A DNA stretch of 11,711 bases. It comes from Clostridiales bacterium (GTDB lineage Bacteria; Bacillota; Clostridia; Tissierellales; Sedimentibacteraceae). Positions 1-7,548 of the stretch are shown in pieces; within the stretch, counting starts at the first letter, position 1, and every line of letters begins with the position of its first letter. Location of the stretch: positions 5,896-17,606 of the forward strand of contig DMJQ01000027.1 of the NCBI GenBank assembly GCA_003457065.1, in the 5' to 3' direction. A model generated the notes under the pieces. It searched no databases. It was not told where the DNA came from and saw only the letters and a list, made by a program, of their open reading frames with translations. The position numbers were made by a program, and so were the translations under genes.

Positions 1-870
1 TAAGATTGTTCCTCTTATTGTGCTTTTTCTTATATTTTTATTGAATAGCAATCTAATTTTTTTTGAAATGGATTTATCATATTCTGCTATTTCATTTAGC
101 ATACAATAATCCTTTGATAGAAGATAATCGCCATATCCTGCTAATATTTCATTTATCATGTCAGATGTGCTGTTTTTATTTTTGATTTTATTTATACCCT
201 TTTTAATAATTCTTTTTAATTCACTTTGACTTCCAAAAACATTATCTGAGTGCTGCCTGTATAATATATATGAATTTTTATCATATATAACTTTTCCCAA
301 GTAAACCATTATAAGGGGAATCCAAAAATCATGAGGATATTCCTTTTTAAGATCATACTTTAAAATCAGATCTCTTGTCTTCTTGTTAAATACCATAGTA
401 CATCCATGTGCAAATCCCTCTACCAAAGCTTTTTCTTTATTTGGGACTATAGTATCATTGCTGTGTAACTCTCTAATATATCTCAAATTTTCATCAACTA
501 CTGTGCAATTTGAGCAATACATAGCTGGAGAGGTATATTCATTTTCTTCAATATGATATATTGCTTGAATTATCTTATCTGGTTTCCATACATCATCTTG
601 ATCAGCAAAAGAATAATAATCATATTCACCAGAAACTCTAACTAATTTCATAAAGCTTGCCTTATATCCAATGTTTTTCTCACATAGAACTTCAATATTC
701 TTGTGTTTAGTCTGATATTCGCGTAAAATATCATTTGTTTCATCAGTTGAGCCATCATCTCTAACCAAGCAATGTACATCAACATCTTCCTGATTAAGTA
801 TGCTATCTAACTGTTCGCGAATATATTTTTGTCCGTTATATGATGATAGCAAAACCTGTACCTTTTTCAT
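1..870 (-). CDS. Glycosyltransferase family 2 (rhamnosyltransferase-like), 3' end outside window
   Basis: Reading from an ATG at 870, 290 codons run without a stop to base 1, so the C-terminus is cut by the left edge. The protein starts MKKVQVLLSSYNGQKYI, a typical GT2 nucleotide-binding start. RDDGSTDE follows at residues 37-44 and ADQDDVW at 89-95, which carries the metal-binding acidic motif of GT-A folds. HDFW near 180 and YRQHSDNVFG near 204-213 match the acceptor end of bacterial GT2 enzymes often annotated as rhamnosyltransferases. An AGGTGA ribosome binding site lies just upstream. It probably adds one sugar to the undecaprenyl-linked repeat unit on the cytoplasmic face of the membrane. 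Donor and acceptor cannot be read from the sequence. It follows the polymerase gene by 53 bp in the same direction, so it is probably co-transcribed. The family call is firm; the sugar is unknown. Confidence 0.9.
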   Translation of the reverse strand, partial: MKKVQVLLSSYNGQKYIREQLDSILNQEDVDVHCLVRDDGSTDETNDILREYQTKHKNIEVLCEKNIGYKASFMKLVRVSGEYDYYSFADQDDVWKPDKIIQAIYHIEENEYTSPAMYCSNCTVVDENLRYIRELHSNDTIVPNKEKALVEGFAHGCTMVFNKKTRDLILKYDLKKEYPHDFWIPLIMVYLGKVIYDKNSYILYRQHSDNVFGSQSELKRIIKKGINKIKNKNSTSDMINEILAGYGDYLLSKDYCMLNEIAEYDKSISKKIRLLFNKNIRKSTIRGTIL

Positions 871-923
871 TTATTCACCTTTAATTTTTGATTTTCGTAA
901 TTATTTAGAACCGCAATAATTTA

Positions 924-2216
924 CTAATTTAATTTCAACTTCCTACATGAAGTAATATTTTGTTCAGTTACTTTATCCGCCACAATGCATATTTTTCTTC
1001 GAGTAAAGAACCAAATCCATAAAAAATATTGTAACCAAGTTGAAAACCTCGAGAAATATGTATCATCGAAAAATTGGCTAAAAAGCGGAAACATCATTAA
1101 TGACAATATAATAGTATAAAATAAATTAGTCTTTCCACCGAAGTTTGATTTTTTATATAAAAATCCATAAACAAAACCCAGGAAAAACTCGATTAATAAA
1201 GCATACCATATGCCAAAATCACGTGCATAATAATGCAGCATTGTGTAAACATTTGAAATCAAATCATAACTCCCTATATTGATAATTTTAAATTCTTGCA
1301 CTGTTCCAGGAACATCAACATTAAAACCAAGAAAATTAGCTATAGCCAAGATGAATCTGAAAGTATTTTTCCCATATAATAAGCCGTCATTATTTTCAGC
1401 CCATTCTACAAAGTTTATCATTGATGTAATAAAATAATTTTGAAATGAATATTTCAAAATTAAAACAGGATCATTTTGTAGTGAAGGAATATTAAAAAAC
1501 TTCCATATTGATGTAATAGAAAAAATAATTATTATTGTAACAAAAACTATAATGCCCCACTTTGCAATTTTTGCATTCGAATAATTCTTAATATTTAAAA
1601 AAATGAAAATCATAGCAAGAAACACCATAATCATTCCACCGCGATTCATTGTAAAAATAACAGGCAACGAAGTTAAAAATGTCAATATAAAGCAATTCCT
1701 ATTTCTTTTTTGTGGATTTAACACATATATTGCAAAATTAACCAGCGGGAAAGCAACAACAAACAATTGTAGCCTTTCGATAATACTTCCACTTTCATAT
1801 GTTCCATATTTAGAAGCATTTCGTACAGAATACCACAAATTATCTACATAAAATCCTTTCAGAGACGTTCTTAGTTTTAATACTATTAATAAAACTATTA
1901 CAAATTGCACCGTGAATAAAACTATAAATGTTCTTCTATTAAACATTATATATTCTTTAAGTGGCTCCTTTTTCACCGATTTATTTTTTCTTTTTCTGTA
2001 CGATAATAAAAATCCTATGATGAAAAACATTAATCCAAAAGAAAAACATAGATAGAATATATTGTTTATCTCGTTAACCCTAAAACTTATCACTAACAAA
2101 AAATACATTAATGTCCATTCAAGAGATAAAATGAATGTAGGTGCCGTAAAATCCTTCCATAGTATATATGAAATTACTAATAAAAATAAACATATAATTA
2201 GTCCAATTATAGCCAT
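924..2216 (-). CDS. Wzy-like O-antigen/oligosaccharide repeat-unit polymerase
   Basis: This 430-residue protein is almost entirely hydrophobic segments separated by short loops. Clear membrane spans lie near residues 1-20, 27-45, 52-72, 96-114, 148-166, 177-190, 193-209, 219-237, 337-354, 365-380 and 393-405. A long, less hydrophobic loop lies between about 238 and 335. NRGG at 191-194 at a membrane edge, and a YTMLHYYARDFG stretch near 324-335, resemble the Arg/Gly-rich and Asp-Phe-Gly regions of oligosaccharide repeat-unit polymerases. Wzy proteins join flipped lipid-linked repeat units into a chain on the outer side of the membrane. They diverge strongly in sequence, so the call rests on topology, length and position among glycosyltransferase genes. 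A ligase or flippase is the alternative; flippases usually have 12-14 evenly spaced spans without the large loop. AAGGAGA lies 4 bases before the ATG. Confidence 0.78.
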   Translation of the reverse strand: MAIIGLIICLFLLVISYILWKDFTAPTFILSLEWTLMYFLLVISFRVNEINNIFYLCFSFGLMFFIIGFLLSYRKRKNKSVKKEPLKEYIMFNRRTFIVLFTVQFVIVLLIVLKLRTSLKGFYVDNLWYSVRNASKYGTYESGSIIERLQLFVVAFPLVNFAIYVLNPQKRNRNCFILTFLTSLPVIFTMNRGGMIMVFLAMIFIFLNIKNYSNAKIAKWGIIVFVTIIIIFSITSIWKFFNIPSLQNDPVLILKYSFQNYFITSMINFVEWAENNDGLLYGKNTFRFILAIANFLGFNVDVPGTVQEFKIINIGSYDLISNVYTMLHYYARDFGIWYALLIEFFLGFVYGFLYKKSNFGGKTNLFYTIILSLMMFPLFSQFFDDTYFSRFSTWLQYFLWIWFFTRRKICIVADKVTEQNITSCRKLKLN

Positions 2217-2241
2217 GATTTCTCCTTAACAAACCAACTGT

Positions 2242-2265
2242 CAGCATGAAATATCAGAAATGCTG
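2242..2265. repeat. 24-bp inverted repeat upstream of the polymerase gene
   Basis: CAGCAT at 2242-2247 is the exact reverse complement of ATGCTG at 2260-2265, with a 12-base spacer. It lies in the 146-bp gap (2217-2362) between the GT4 gene and the polymerase gene, the largest gap below the regulator promoter. Transcribed leftward, it would form a short 6-bp hairpin about 17 bases before the AAGGAGA ribosome binding site at 2221-2227. It has no U-run after it, so it is not a standard intrinsic terminator. It could be an operator, a translational control hairpin or chance. I see no convincing promoter, small ORF or other structure in the rest of the gap. Confidence 0.35.
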
Positions 2266-2362
2266 TATTAGTATCAATTAACGTCAACTATGATGCTAAC
2301 TATTTACACTTAAGCAGTAACTTTTCATAATTAATCTATTTGATATAAATTTTAATACTAAT

Positions 2363-3478
2363 CTAATTATTTTTTATTGACAAATAAAAATTTTCCAACC
2401 AATTTGCTGTATCAATAATATCGTAACCTTTAGCTTTTATTTCTTCATAAGTATTTCTTCGAGGATACCCATCAGAATATTTTAAAATTGCTGTTTTCCA
2501 AACATCTGTTGATTTTTTCAAAGAAATAGATTCAACTAAGTCCGTAACAAAAGCCTCTTCAGGTATTAAATCTGAAACAATACATTTCAAACCAGAGGCT
2601 TGAGCTTCTATAAGAACTATACCTAAGCCTTCATACTTAGAAGGGAATAAAAAAACATCCATTGCTTGAATTAGTTCATTTACATCCGACCTTACTCCTA
2701 AAAATATAACACTATTACCTAATCCAAACTTCTGAACTTTGTCTTCGATTATTTTTCTATCTGGCCCATCACCTATTAATATTAATACAGCATTATCTTT
2801 TTCTTTCTTAATCAGATTAAAAACATCAATAACAAATTCATGATTTTTCGGTGGATAAAACCTCCCAACATGACCAACCACATATTTCCCATCTAAATTT
2901 AAATCTTTTCGCACTTTCATTCTAACATCTTTATTAAAAATAAACTTACTAATTTCAATAGCATTTTTTAAATTTTTACATTTATTTAATTCAATATTTT
3001 TTCCTCCAAAAAGCCACTTACCTGCATCATATGAGCAAGCTAACATATAGTCAGATGTAAATTTAATTTGATGCTGAAGCAAATTTTTTACAAATGCTTT
3101 ATATCCATTTCCAGAAGAAGTACTATGACTATGTGCAATAGTTATCATTCCATATCTTTTTGCGATTTTTAAATAAATAGCAGCTGTACTTCGTAGATGA
3201 CCGTGAATTATATTATACTCGGAATGCTCTTTAAAAAAGTCATCCCAAGCCTTCTTGTAAATAAAATGATTCTTACCATTATATTTTGGCATACTATAGA
3301 TATTACCACCAAGTTGTTCTATCTCATCATCAAAATCACATTTCTCTGCTGTATGAACTATAAAATCAAATTGTACCTTTGTTCTGTCAATATGATGGTA
3401 TAAATCCATAATCATAGTTTCTGCACCACCCCTGTTCATTTTTGCAAAAACCTGTAATACCCTTATTGGTTCAGCCAT
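2363..3478 (-). CDS. Glycosyltransferase family 4 (GT-B fold), EpsF/CapM-like
   Basis: At 371 residues this is normal length for GT4. The N-terminal domain opens IRVLQVFAKMNRGGAET (residues 5-21), where the RGGAE loop is typical of GT4 enzymes such as EpsF. IIHGHLRST near 90-98 and IAHSHST near 114-120 follow. The C-terminal donor domain has VGHVGRFYPPKNHEF near 201-215, with the Arg and Lys that contact the donor diphosphate, and IGDGPD at 235-240. The E-x7-E signature is at Glu283 and Glu291 (EGLGIVLIE). There is no signal peptide, so it should act on the cytoplasmic face. It is preceded by GGAGAA and separated from the epimerase stop by one base, so translation is probably coupled. It likely adds a later sugar of the repeat unit; the donor cannot be deduced. 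The gene looks more AT-rich than those to its right. Confidence 0.9.
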   Translation of the reverse strand: MAEPIRVLQVFAKMNRGGAETMIMDLYHHIDRTKVQFDFIVHTAEKCDFDDEIEQLGGNIYSMPKYNGKNHFIYKKAWDDFFKEHSEYNIIHGHLRSTAAIYLKIAKRYGMITIAHSHSTSSGNGYKAFVKNLLQHQIKFTSDYMLACSYDAGKWLFGGKNIELNKCKNLKNAIEISKFIFNKDVRMKVRKDLNLDGKYVVGHVGRFYPPKNHEFVIDVFNLIKKEKDNAVLILIGDGPDRKIIEDKVQKFGLGNSVIFLGVRSDVNELIQAMDVFLFPSKYEGLGIVLIEAQASGLKCIVSDLIPEEAFVTDLVESISLKKSTDVWKTAILKYSDGYPRRNTYEEIKAKGYDIIDTANWLENFYLSIKNN

Positions 3479-3479
3479 A

Positions 3480-4454
3480 TCACAAATTCTCCTTATACCA
3501 TTCTATAGCAACTTTAATCCCTTCTTCAAAACTCCATTCTGGATCATAACCAATCATTCTTTTAGCTTTGCTTATATCAGCATTACTATGCTTAATATCT
3601 CCACTTCTATAGGCCCCAAAAATTGGCTGAATATCTTTTCCCAGTGCTCTACACAAGGAATTATATACGTCAATTAAATATTCCCTTCCGCCATAAGCGA
3701 TATTGAATGCCTCGCCGGCAGCTTCTGTTGATGCCTTACATGCTTTTAGATTTGCTTCAATTACATTTTCAATATAAGTAAAGTCTCTGCTCTGATGTCC
3801 ATCACCGTTGATAACAGGCTGCTCATTATTAAGAAGTTGTTTAATAAACTTTGGAATTACAGCAGCATAAGCACCATTCGGATCCTGTCTTTTTCCAAAT
3901 ACATTAAAGTACCTTAAACCATAAGTATCAAGCCCATAGAGTTTTGTATAAAGTTTTCCATATTCTTCGTCAACCATTTTTGTTAAAGCATATGGTGACA
4001 AAAGATTACCCTCTCTCCCTTCTTTTTTTGGGAGATTCGGTTCATCTCCATATACTGAAGAGCTTGATGCATAGACAAATTTTTTTACACCGTTTTTTCT
4101 TGCAGCTTCCATCATGTTTAATGTTCCCTTTATGTTAATTTCTTCATATAGTAATGGCATTTCTATACTTCTCGGAACACTTCCCCAAGCTGCCTGATTT
4201 AATACATAATCAACACCTTTACAAACCTTATTACATGTATCTAAATCACGTATATCACCTTTTATAAAAGTATAGTTAGGATTCTCAATAAATAAATCTA
4301 CATTAGATTGCTTTCCGTTCGAAAGGTCATCAAGACATCTTACTTTGTACCCTTTATTTAATAATACTTCACATAGATTTGAGCCAATAAATCCAGCTCC
4401 GCCTGTTACTAGAAATACACTATCTTTTTCAAATGTGATGTTGTCATATCCCAT
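3480..4454 (-). CDS. tviC: UDP-N-acetylhexosamine(-uronate) 4-epimerase, TviC/WbpP type
   Basis: An extended short-chain dehydrogenase. From the ATG at 4454 it has 324 residues, with the NAD-binding motif TGGAGFIG at 17-24, the serine stretch YASSSSVYGD near 128-137 and the catalytic Y155-x3-K159 (SPYALTK). NQAAWGSVPRSI near 86-97 and GDGHQSRDFTYIENV near 217-231 are characteristic of the WbpP/TviC group, which interconverts UDP-GlcNAc/UDP-GalNAc or their uronic acids, rather than GalE of UDP-glucose. The preceding gene is the matching 6-dehydrogenase, so the pair probably makes UDP-GalNAcA. Start choice: a GTG at 4463 is in frame but sits only 2 bases after AAGGA (4466-4470). The ATG at 4454 has an 11-base spacing, long but more plausible. 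It ends one base before the next GT4 start. A UDP-GlcA epimerase is a less likely alternative. Confidence 0.88.
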   Translation of the reverse strand: MGYDNITFEKDSVFLVTGGAGFIGSNLCEVLLNKGYKVRCLDDLSNGKQSNVDLFIENPNYTFIKGDIRDLDTCNKVCKGVDYVLNQAAWGSVPRSIEMPLLYEEINIKGTLNMMEAARKNGVKKFVYASSSSVYGDEPNLPKKEGREGNLLSPYALTKMVDEEYGKLYTKLYGLDTYGLRYFNVFGKRQDPNGAYAAVIPKFIKQLLNNEQPVINGDGHQSRDFTYIENVIEANLKACKASTEAAGEAFNIAYGGREYLIDVYNSLCRALGKDIQPIFGAYRSGDIKHSNADISKAKRMIGYDPEWSFEEGIKVAIEWYKENL

Positions 4455-4465
4455 AATACACACTA

Positions 4466-4470
4466 TCCTT
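4466..4470 (-). promoter_or_regulatory. Ribosome binding site deciding the epimerase start
   Basis: AAGGA on the minus strand lies between the dehydrogenase stop (4473) and two candidate epimerase starts. It is 2 bases from the GTG at 4463, too close for normal initiation, and 11 bases from the ATG at 4454. I therefore favour the ATG, though the spacing is longer than ideal. Confidence 0.5.
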
Positions 4471-4472
4471 CA

Positions 4473-5792
4473 TTACAAACTCCAATATTTATAACCTGCT
4501 GTTCCATATTCTTCTTTGCATAAAATCCCTTTAACATCTAAAATCACCTTATTTTTGTTAGAACCATCTTTGAACATCTTGTTAAAATCTTCCTGAGTAA
4601 ACTTCAAGAATTGATTATGAGCGACAGCGATAACTAAAGCATCCATGCCTTTAATATCGTCAAAAGATTTCAAGACAATGCCATACTCATGTTTTGCTAC
4701 TGCTGCATCAGCTTCAGGATCTGTAATAGTTGGGGTTATACCATATTCCTTAAGCTCATTCACAATATCAATGACTCTTGTATTTCTTGTATCAGGGCAA
4801 TTTTCTTTAAACGTAAATCCAAGAATTGCAACCTTAGCATCTTTAACAGGTACTTCAGCCTTGATAAGATTTTTAATTAAATTCTCTGACACATATTTTC
4901 CCATATCATCATTAATCCTTCTTCCTGAAAGAATGATTTGTGAATGATATCCTAGTTGTTCAGCTTTATATGTTAAATAATATGGATCTACACCTATACA
5001 ATGTCCGCCAACAAGCCCTGGTGAAAAATTCAAAAAGTTCCACTTAGTTGCTGCTGCTTTAAGTACAGCCTTCGTATCAATTCCCATTTTATTAAAAATT
5101 ATAGAAAGTTCATTCATAAATGCTATATTAATATCTCTTTGTGAGTTTTCTATTACTTTTGCAGCTTCTGCAACTTTAATTGACTCTGCTCTATGTACTC
5201 CAGCATTTACAACAATCTCATACACTTTAGCAATAATATCAAGAGATTCTTCATCCATACCGGATACGATTTTTACGATTGTTTCAAGTCTATGAACCTT
5301 ATCACCTGGATTAATTCGTTCCGGTGAATAACCCACCTTAAAATCTTTTCCGCACTTCATTCCAGATTCATTTTCAAGTATTGGTATACAAATATCTTCA
5401 GTAACCCCAGGGTAAACAGTAGATTCAAAAACCACTATCGCCCCCTTCGAAAGATTTCTTCCAACTGTTCTACATGCAGATTCAACTGGCCTTAAGTCAG
5501 GTGTATGATCTGCATTTACCGGTGTTGGTACTGCAACGATATGAAATTTAGCTTCTTTAAGCTTAGTCTCATCAGCAGTAAATTCAACAGTAGTTTGCTC
5601 TATGATTTCATCACCAACTTCTTTTGTCGGATCAATTCCTTTTTTATATAACTCAACTTTCTCTTTGCTAATATCATATCCAATAACATCAGCTTTCTTA
5701 GCAAAGGAAACCGCTATCGGCATACCTACATAACCAAGACCTATAAGTGATATTTTTTCTTCTTTATTTTTAATTTTTTCATATAAATTCAA
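4473..5792 (-). CDS. tviB: UDP-N-acetyl-hexosamine 6-dehydrogenase, TviB/WbpO type
   Basis: A 439-residue nucleotide-sugar dehydrogenase. It oxidises C6 of a UDP-N-acetylhexosamine in two NAD+-dependent steps to the uronic acid. The NAD-binding GLGYVG is at residues 18-23, VPTPVN at 88-93, ESTVYPG at 123-129 and YSPERINPG at 155-163. The catalytic cysteine is Cys265 in GGHCIGVDPYYL. This HCIGVDPYYL form is that of TviB/WbpA/WbpO enzymes acting on UDP-GlcNAc or UDP-GalNAc; UDP-glucose dehydrogenases carry a GGxCFPKD form. The C-terminal domain (about 318-439) has the usual GFTFKENCPDTRN. The start is a TTG at 5792, supported by AAAGGAG eight bases upstream and the lack of a nearby in-frame ATG. 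The next gene is the TviC/WbpP-type epimerase, so the pair probably yields UDP-GalNAcA. Which of UDP-GlcNAc and UDP-GalNAc it prefers is not certain. Confidence 0.9.
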   Translation of the reverse strand: MNLYEKIKNKEEKISLIGLGYVGMPIAVSFAKKADVIGYDISKEKVELYKKGIDPTKEVGDEIIEQTTVEFTADETKLKEAKFHIVAVPTPVNADHTPDLRPVESACRTVGRNLSKGAIVVFESTVYPGVTEDICIPILENESGMKCGKDFKVGYSPERINPGDKVHRLETIVKIVSGMDEESLDIIAKVYEIVVNAGVHRAESIKVAEAAKVIENSQRDINIAFMNELSIIFNKMGIDTKAVLKAAATKWNFLNFSPGLVGGHCIGVDPYYLTYKAEQLGYHSQIILSGRRINDDMGKYVSENLIKNLIKAEVPVKDAKVAILGFTFKENCPDTRNTRVIDIVNELKEYGITPTITDPEADAAVAKHEYGIVLKSFDDIKGMDALVIAVAHNQFLKFTQEDFNKMFKDGSNKNKVILDVKGILCKEEYGTAGYKYWSL

Positions 5793-5800
5793 TTTGATGA

Positions 5801-5807
5801 CTCCTTT
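5801..5807 (-). promoter_or_regulatory. Strong ribosome binding site for a TTG start
   Basis: AAAGGAG on the minus strand overlaps the stop codon of the upstream GT4 gene (5806-5808). It lies 8 bases before the TTG at 5792. The spacing is ideal, and no ATG or GTG lies nearby in frame, so this site fixes the dehydrogenase start. Confidence 0.75.
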
Positions 5808-6888
5808 ATTTATTGATTTGTTCTATATAGGCATTTATTACAATTTTTCTACCATATTCCTGTTCCATTTTTCTACGACCTGCCAATCCCATTTGTCTTT
5901 TCTTTTGATATGGTAATTTTAGAAATTTATTAATTGCATCTACAATTGCATCGCTACTCTTTGCCTCAAAACCATAACCGCTTATTCCCTCATCAAACGT
6001 CTCCTTGCATCCTGTTACATTTGATGCTAAGATTGGACGCCCTGATGATGCGGATTCCAATAATACATTAGAAATACCTTCATGATATGAAGGTAGAATA
6101 GTAGCATGTGAGCCTTTTATAAATCTATGTACATCATCTTGTTGCCCATGATAATGAATTATGCCAGAAGCATTTAATTCGTTTAACTGATCTGAGTAGT
6201 TTTCTTCACAAAATCCTAATAAATCAAATTCAGTATTTACATGCTCTTGTTTGATTTTTACAACTGCCTCCAATAATTCATCAATACCTTTTGACTTCAT
6301 TATTCTACCTATAAACAGAAATCTTATAGTTCCATTATATTCTGGATATTCCTCATATTTGTGCTGTTCAAGATTTACTCCAGAACCCGGAATTACTTTC
6401 GTGCAGGTTCTAACTATTCCTTTATCAAAAAATAATTGTTTGTTAGGCTTATTTTGAAAAAAAACACATTTTGCATTTTTTAGGCCTGCTTTATATAAAC
6501 TAAGTGTTATCTTTTGAAGAAAGCCTTCATTTTCAATAGCTGTTCCTAAACCTGTTACATTCGGCAAGTATGGAATTTTAAGCAACCTACAAACCATACC
6601 ACCATACACATTAGGCTTAATGGTATAAGTCAGTACAATATCCGGTTGAACTTTCCTGATTATCTTTATATAAGAAAATAACAACCTTATATCAGCTATA
6701 GGATTCGTCACTCTTCTGTCTACTTTTGACTCAATATAACTACATCCTAAATCTTTAAGTTGAGAGACATATTCGTCTTTAGGTAATGAAAAAAAGACTT
6801 CATATCCTTGATTAATAAATTCTTCAAGAAGCTCTTTCCTAAATTTATATAAACCCATTCCAAGGTTAGACAATATCAAAACTCTCAT
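5806..6888 (-). CDS. Glycosyltransferase family 4, PglA-like, probable second-sugar transferase
   Basis: A 360-residue GT-B enzyme with no signal peptide. The N-terminal half has SNLGMGLYKFR near residues 7-17, TYTIKPNVYGG near 88-97 and NVTGLGTAIEN at 110-120. That last segment is typical of GT4 enzymes adding the second sugar to an undecaprenyl-diphosphate-linked first sugar, the group containing PglA (GalNAc onto bacillosamine). The C-terminal half has FIGRIMKSKGIDEL near 192-205, including the donor-binding Arg195 and Lys200. The E-x7-E pair is Glu270 and Glu278 (EGISNVLLE). Its ATG overlaps the stop of the PglD-like gene by 4 bases (ATGA), and GGAGAA lies just upstream. The order pglE-pglC-pglD-GT4 supports transfer of a HexNAc, or the GalNAcA made by the next two genes, onto bacillosamine. 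The donor is inferred, so I give no gene symbol. Confidence 0.88.
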   Translation of the reverse strand: MRVLILSNLGMGLYKFRKELLEEFINQGYEVFFSLPKDEYVSQLKDLGCSYIESKVDRRVTNPIADIRLLFSYIKIIRKVQPDIVLTYTIKPNVYGGMVCRLLKIPYLPNVTGLGTAIENEGFLQKITLSLYKAGLKNAKCVFFQNKPNKQLFFDKGIVRTCTKVIPGSGVNLEQHKYEEYPEYNGTIRFLFIGRIMKSKGIDELLEAVVKIKQEHVNTEFDLLGFCEENYSDQLNELNASGIIHYHGQQDDVHRFIKGSHATILPSYHEGISNVLLESASSGRPILASNVTGCKETFDEGISGYGFEAKSSDAIVDAINKFLKLPYQKKRQMGLAGRRKMEQEYGRKIVINAYIEQINK

Positions 6889-7508
6889 CTTTCGATTCTC
6901 CTCACCGGAACTCCAACATATGTTCCAGGTTCAGTAATATCCTTAACAACCAGAGCGCCAGCACCAACTATGCAACCGCTGCAAATATTTATATTATTAC
7001 TAACAACACTTCCAATTCCTAACCAGCTTCCCTTTCCTACCCAGACCGTTCCTGCTAAATTAACACCTGGAGAGATATGCACATAATCTTCAATAATATT
7101 GTCATGATCTAAACTACAGCTGGTATTGATAATGCAACCTTTCCCAATTGTACTTGAACTATTTATTATTGCACCAGCCATAACAGCTGTTCCTTCACCA
7201 ATCTCGACATCAGTTCCTATAATTGCACTAGGGTGGATTAGTATCTCTACTCTTAAACCTTCATCCATTAATTCATCTTGTATTTTTTTTCTCGTTACAT
7301 TATTTCCAATAGCTACAAAGAAATCAGCCTTATCCTTATACATAAAGGCAGCAGCAGTTTTACCAATAACTTTTATTCCCATAGATTTTTTAACTGAATC
7401 GTCATCATCAAGAAATACGATGCTTTGCCATTTATTCATTTTTATTGCGATATCAGCGGCAACCTTACCATGTCCACTAGCGCCAATAATGATTAATTTG
7501 TCTTTCAT
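6885..7508 (-). CDS. pglD: UDP-4-amino-sugar N-acetyltransferase, PglD/NeuD family
   Basis: A 207-residue enzyme of two parts. Residues 3-75 form a Rossmann-like sugar-nucleotide-binding domain with GASGHGKV at 9-16 and FLDDDD at 32-37. Residues 92-190 form a left-handed beta-helix of hexapeptide repeats (for example IIGTDVEIGEGTAV, 97-109). The catalytic His of PglD corresponds to His135 in SLDHDN. The residue after it is Asp, where Campylobacter PglD has Glu; Asp is usual in NeuD-like members. The C-terminus GTYVGVPVRRI is the standard ending. It should transfer acetyl from acetyl-CoA to the 4-amino group of UDP-4-amino-4,6-dideoxy-GlcNAc, giving UDP-N,N'-diacetylbacillosamine. Neighbouring PglE- and PglC-type genes make this more likely than sialic acid O-acetylation. 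The start has AAGGATT about 9 bases upstream. Confidence 0.87.
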   Translation of the reverse strand: MKDKLIIIGASGHGKVAADIAIKMNKWQSIVFLDDDDSVKKSMGIKVIGKTAAAFMYKDKADFFVAIGNNVTRKKIQDELMDEGLRVEILIHPSAIIGTDVEIGEGTAVMAGAIINSSSTIGKGCIINTSCSLDHDNIIEDYVHISPGVNLAGTVWVGKGSWLGIGSVVSNNINICSGCIVGAGALVVKDITEPGTYVGVPVRRIER

Positions 7509-7548
7509 AATGAGTACAATCCTTTCTAAAGCAGTAATAATAATTTCC

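Noticed and set aside
2259..2287. TTGACG on the minus strand before the polymerase gene as a -35 element
   Set aside because: At 16-18 bases downstream there is nothing close to a -10 hexamer (AGCATT at 17), so I do not call a promoter.
4473..5792. UDP-glucose 6-dehydrogenase as the identity of this dehydrogenase
   Set aside because: The active-site segment is GGHCIGVDPYYL as in TviB/WbpO, not the GGxCFPKD form of UDP-glucose dehydrogenases.
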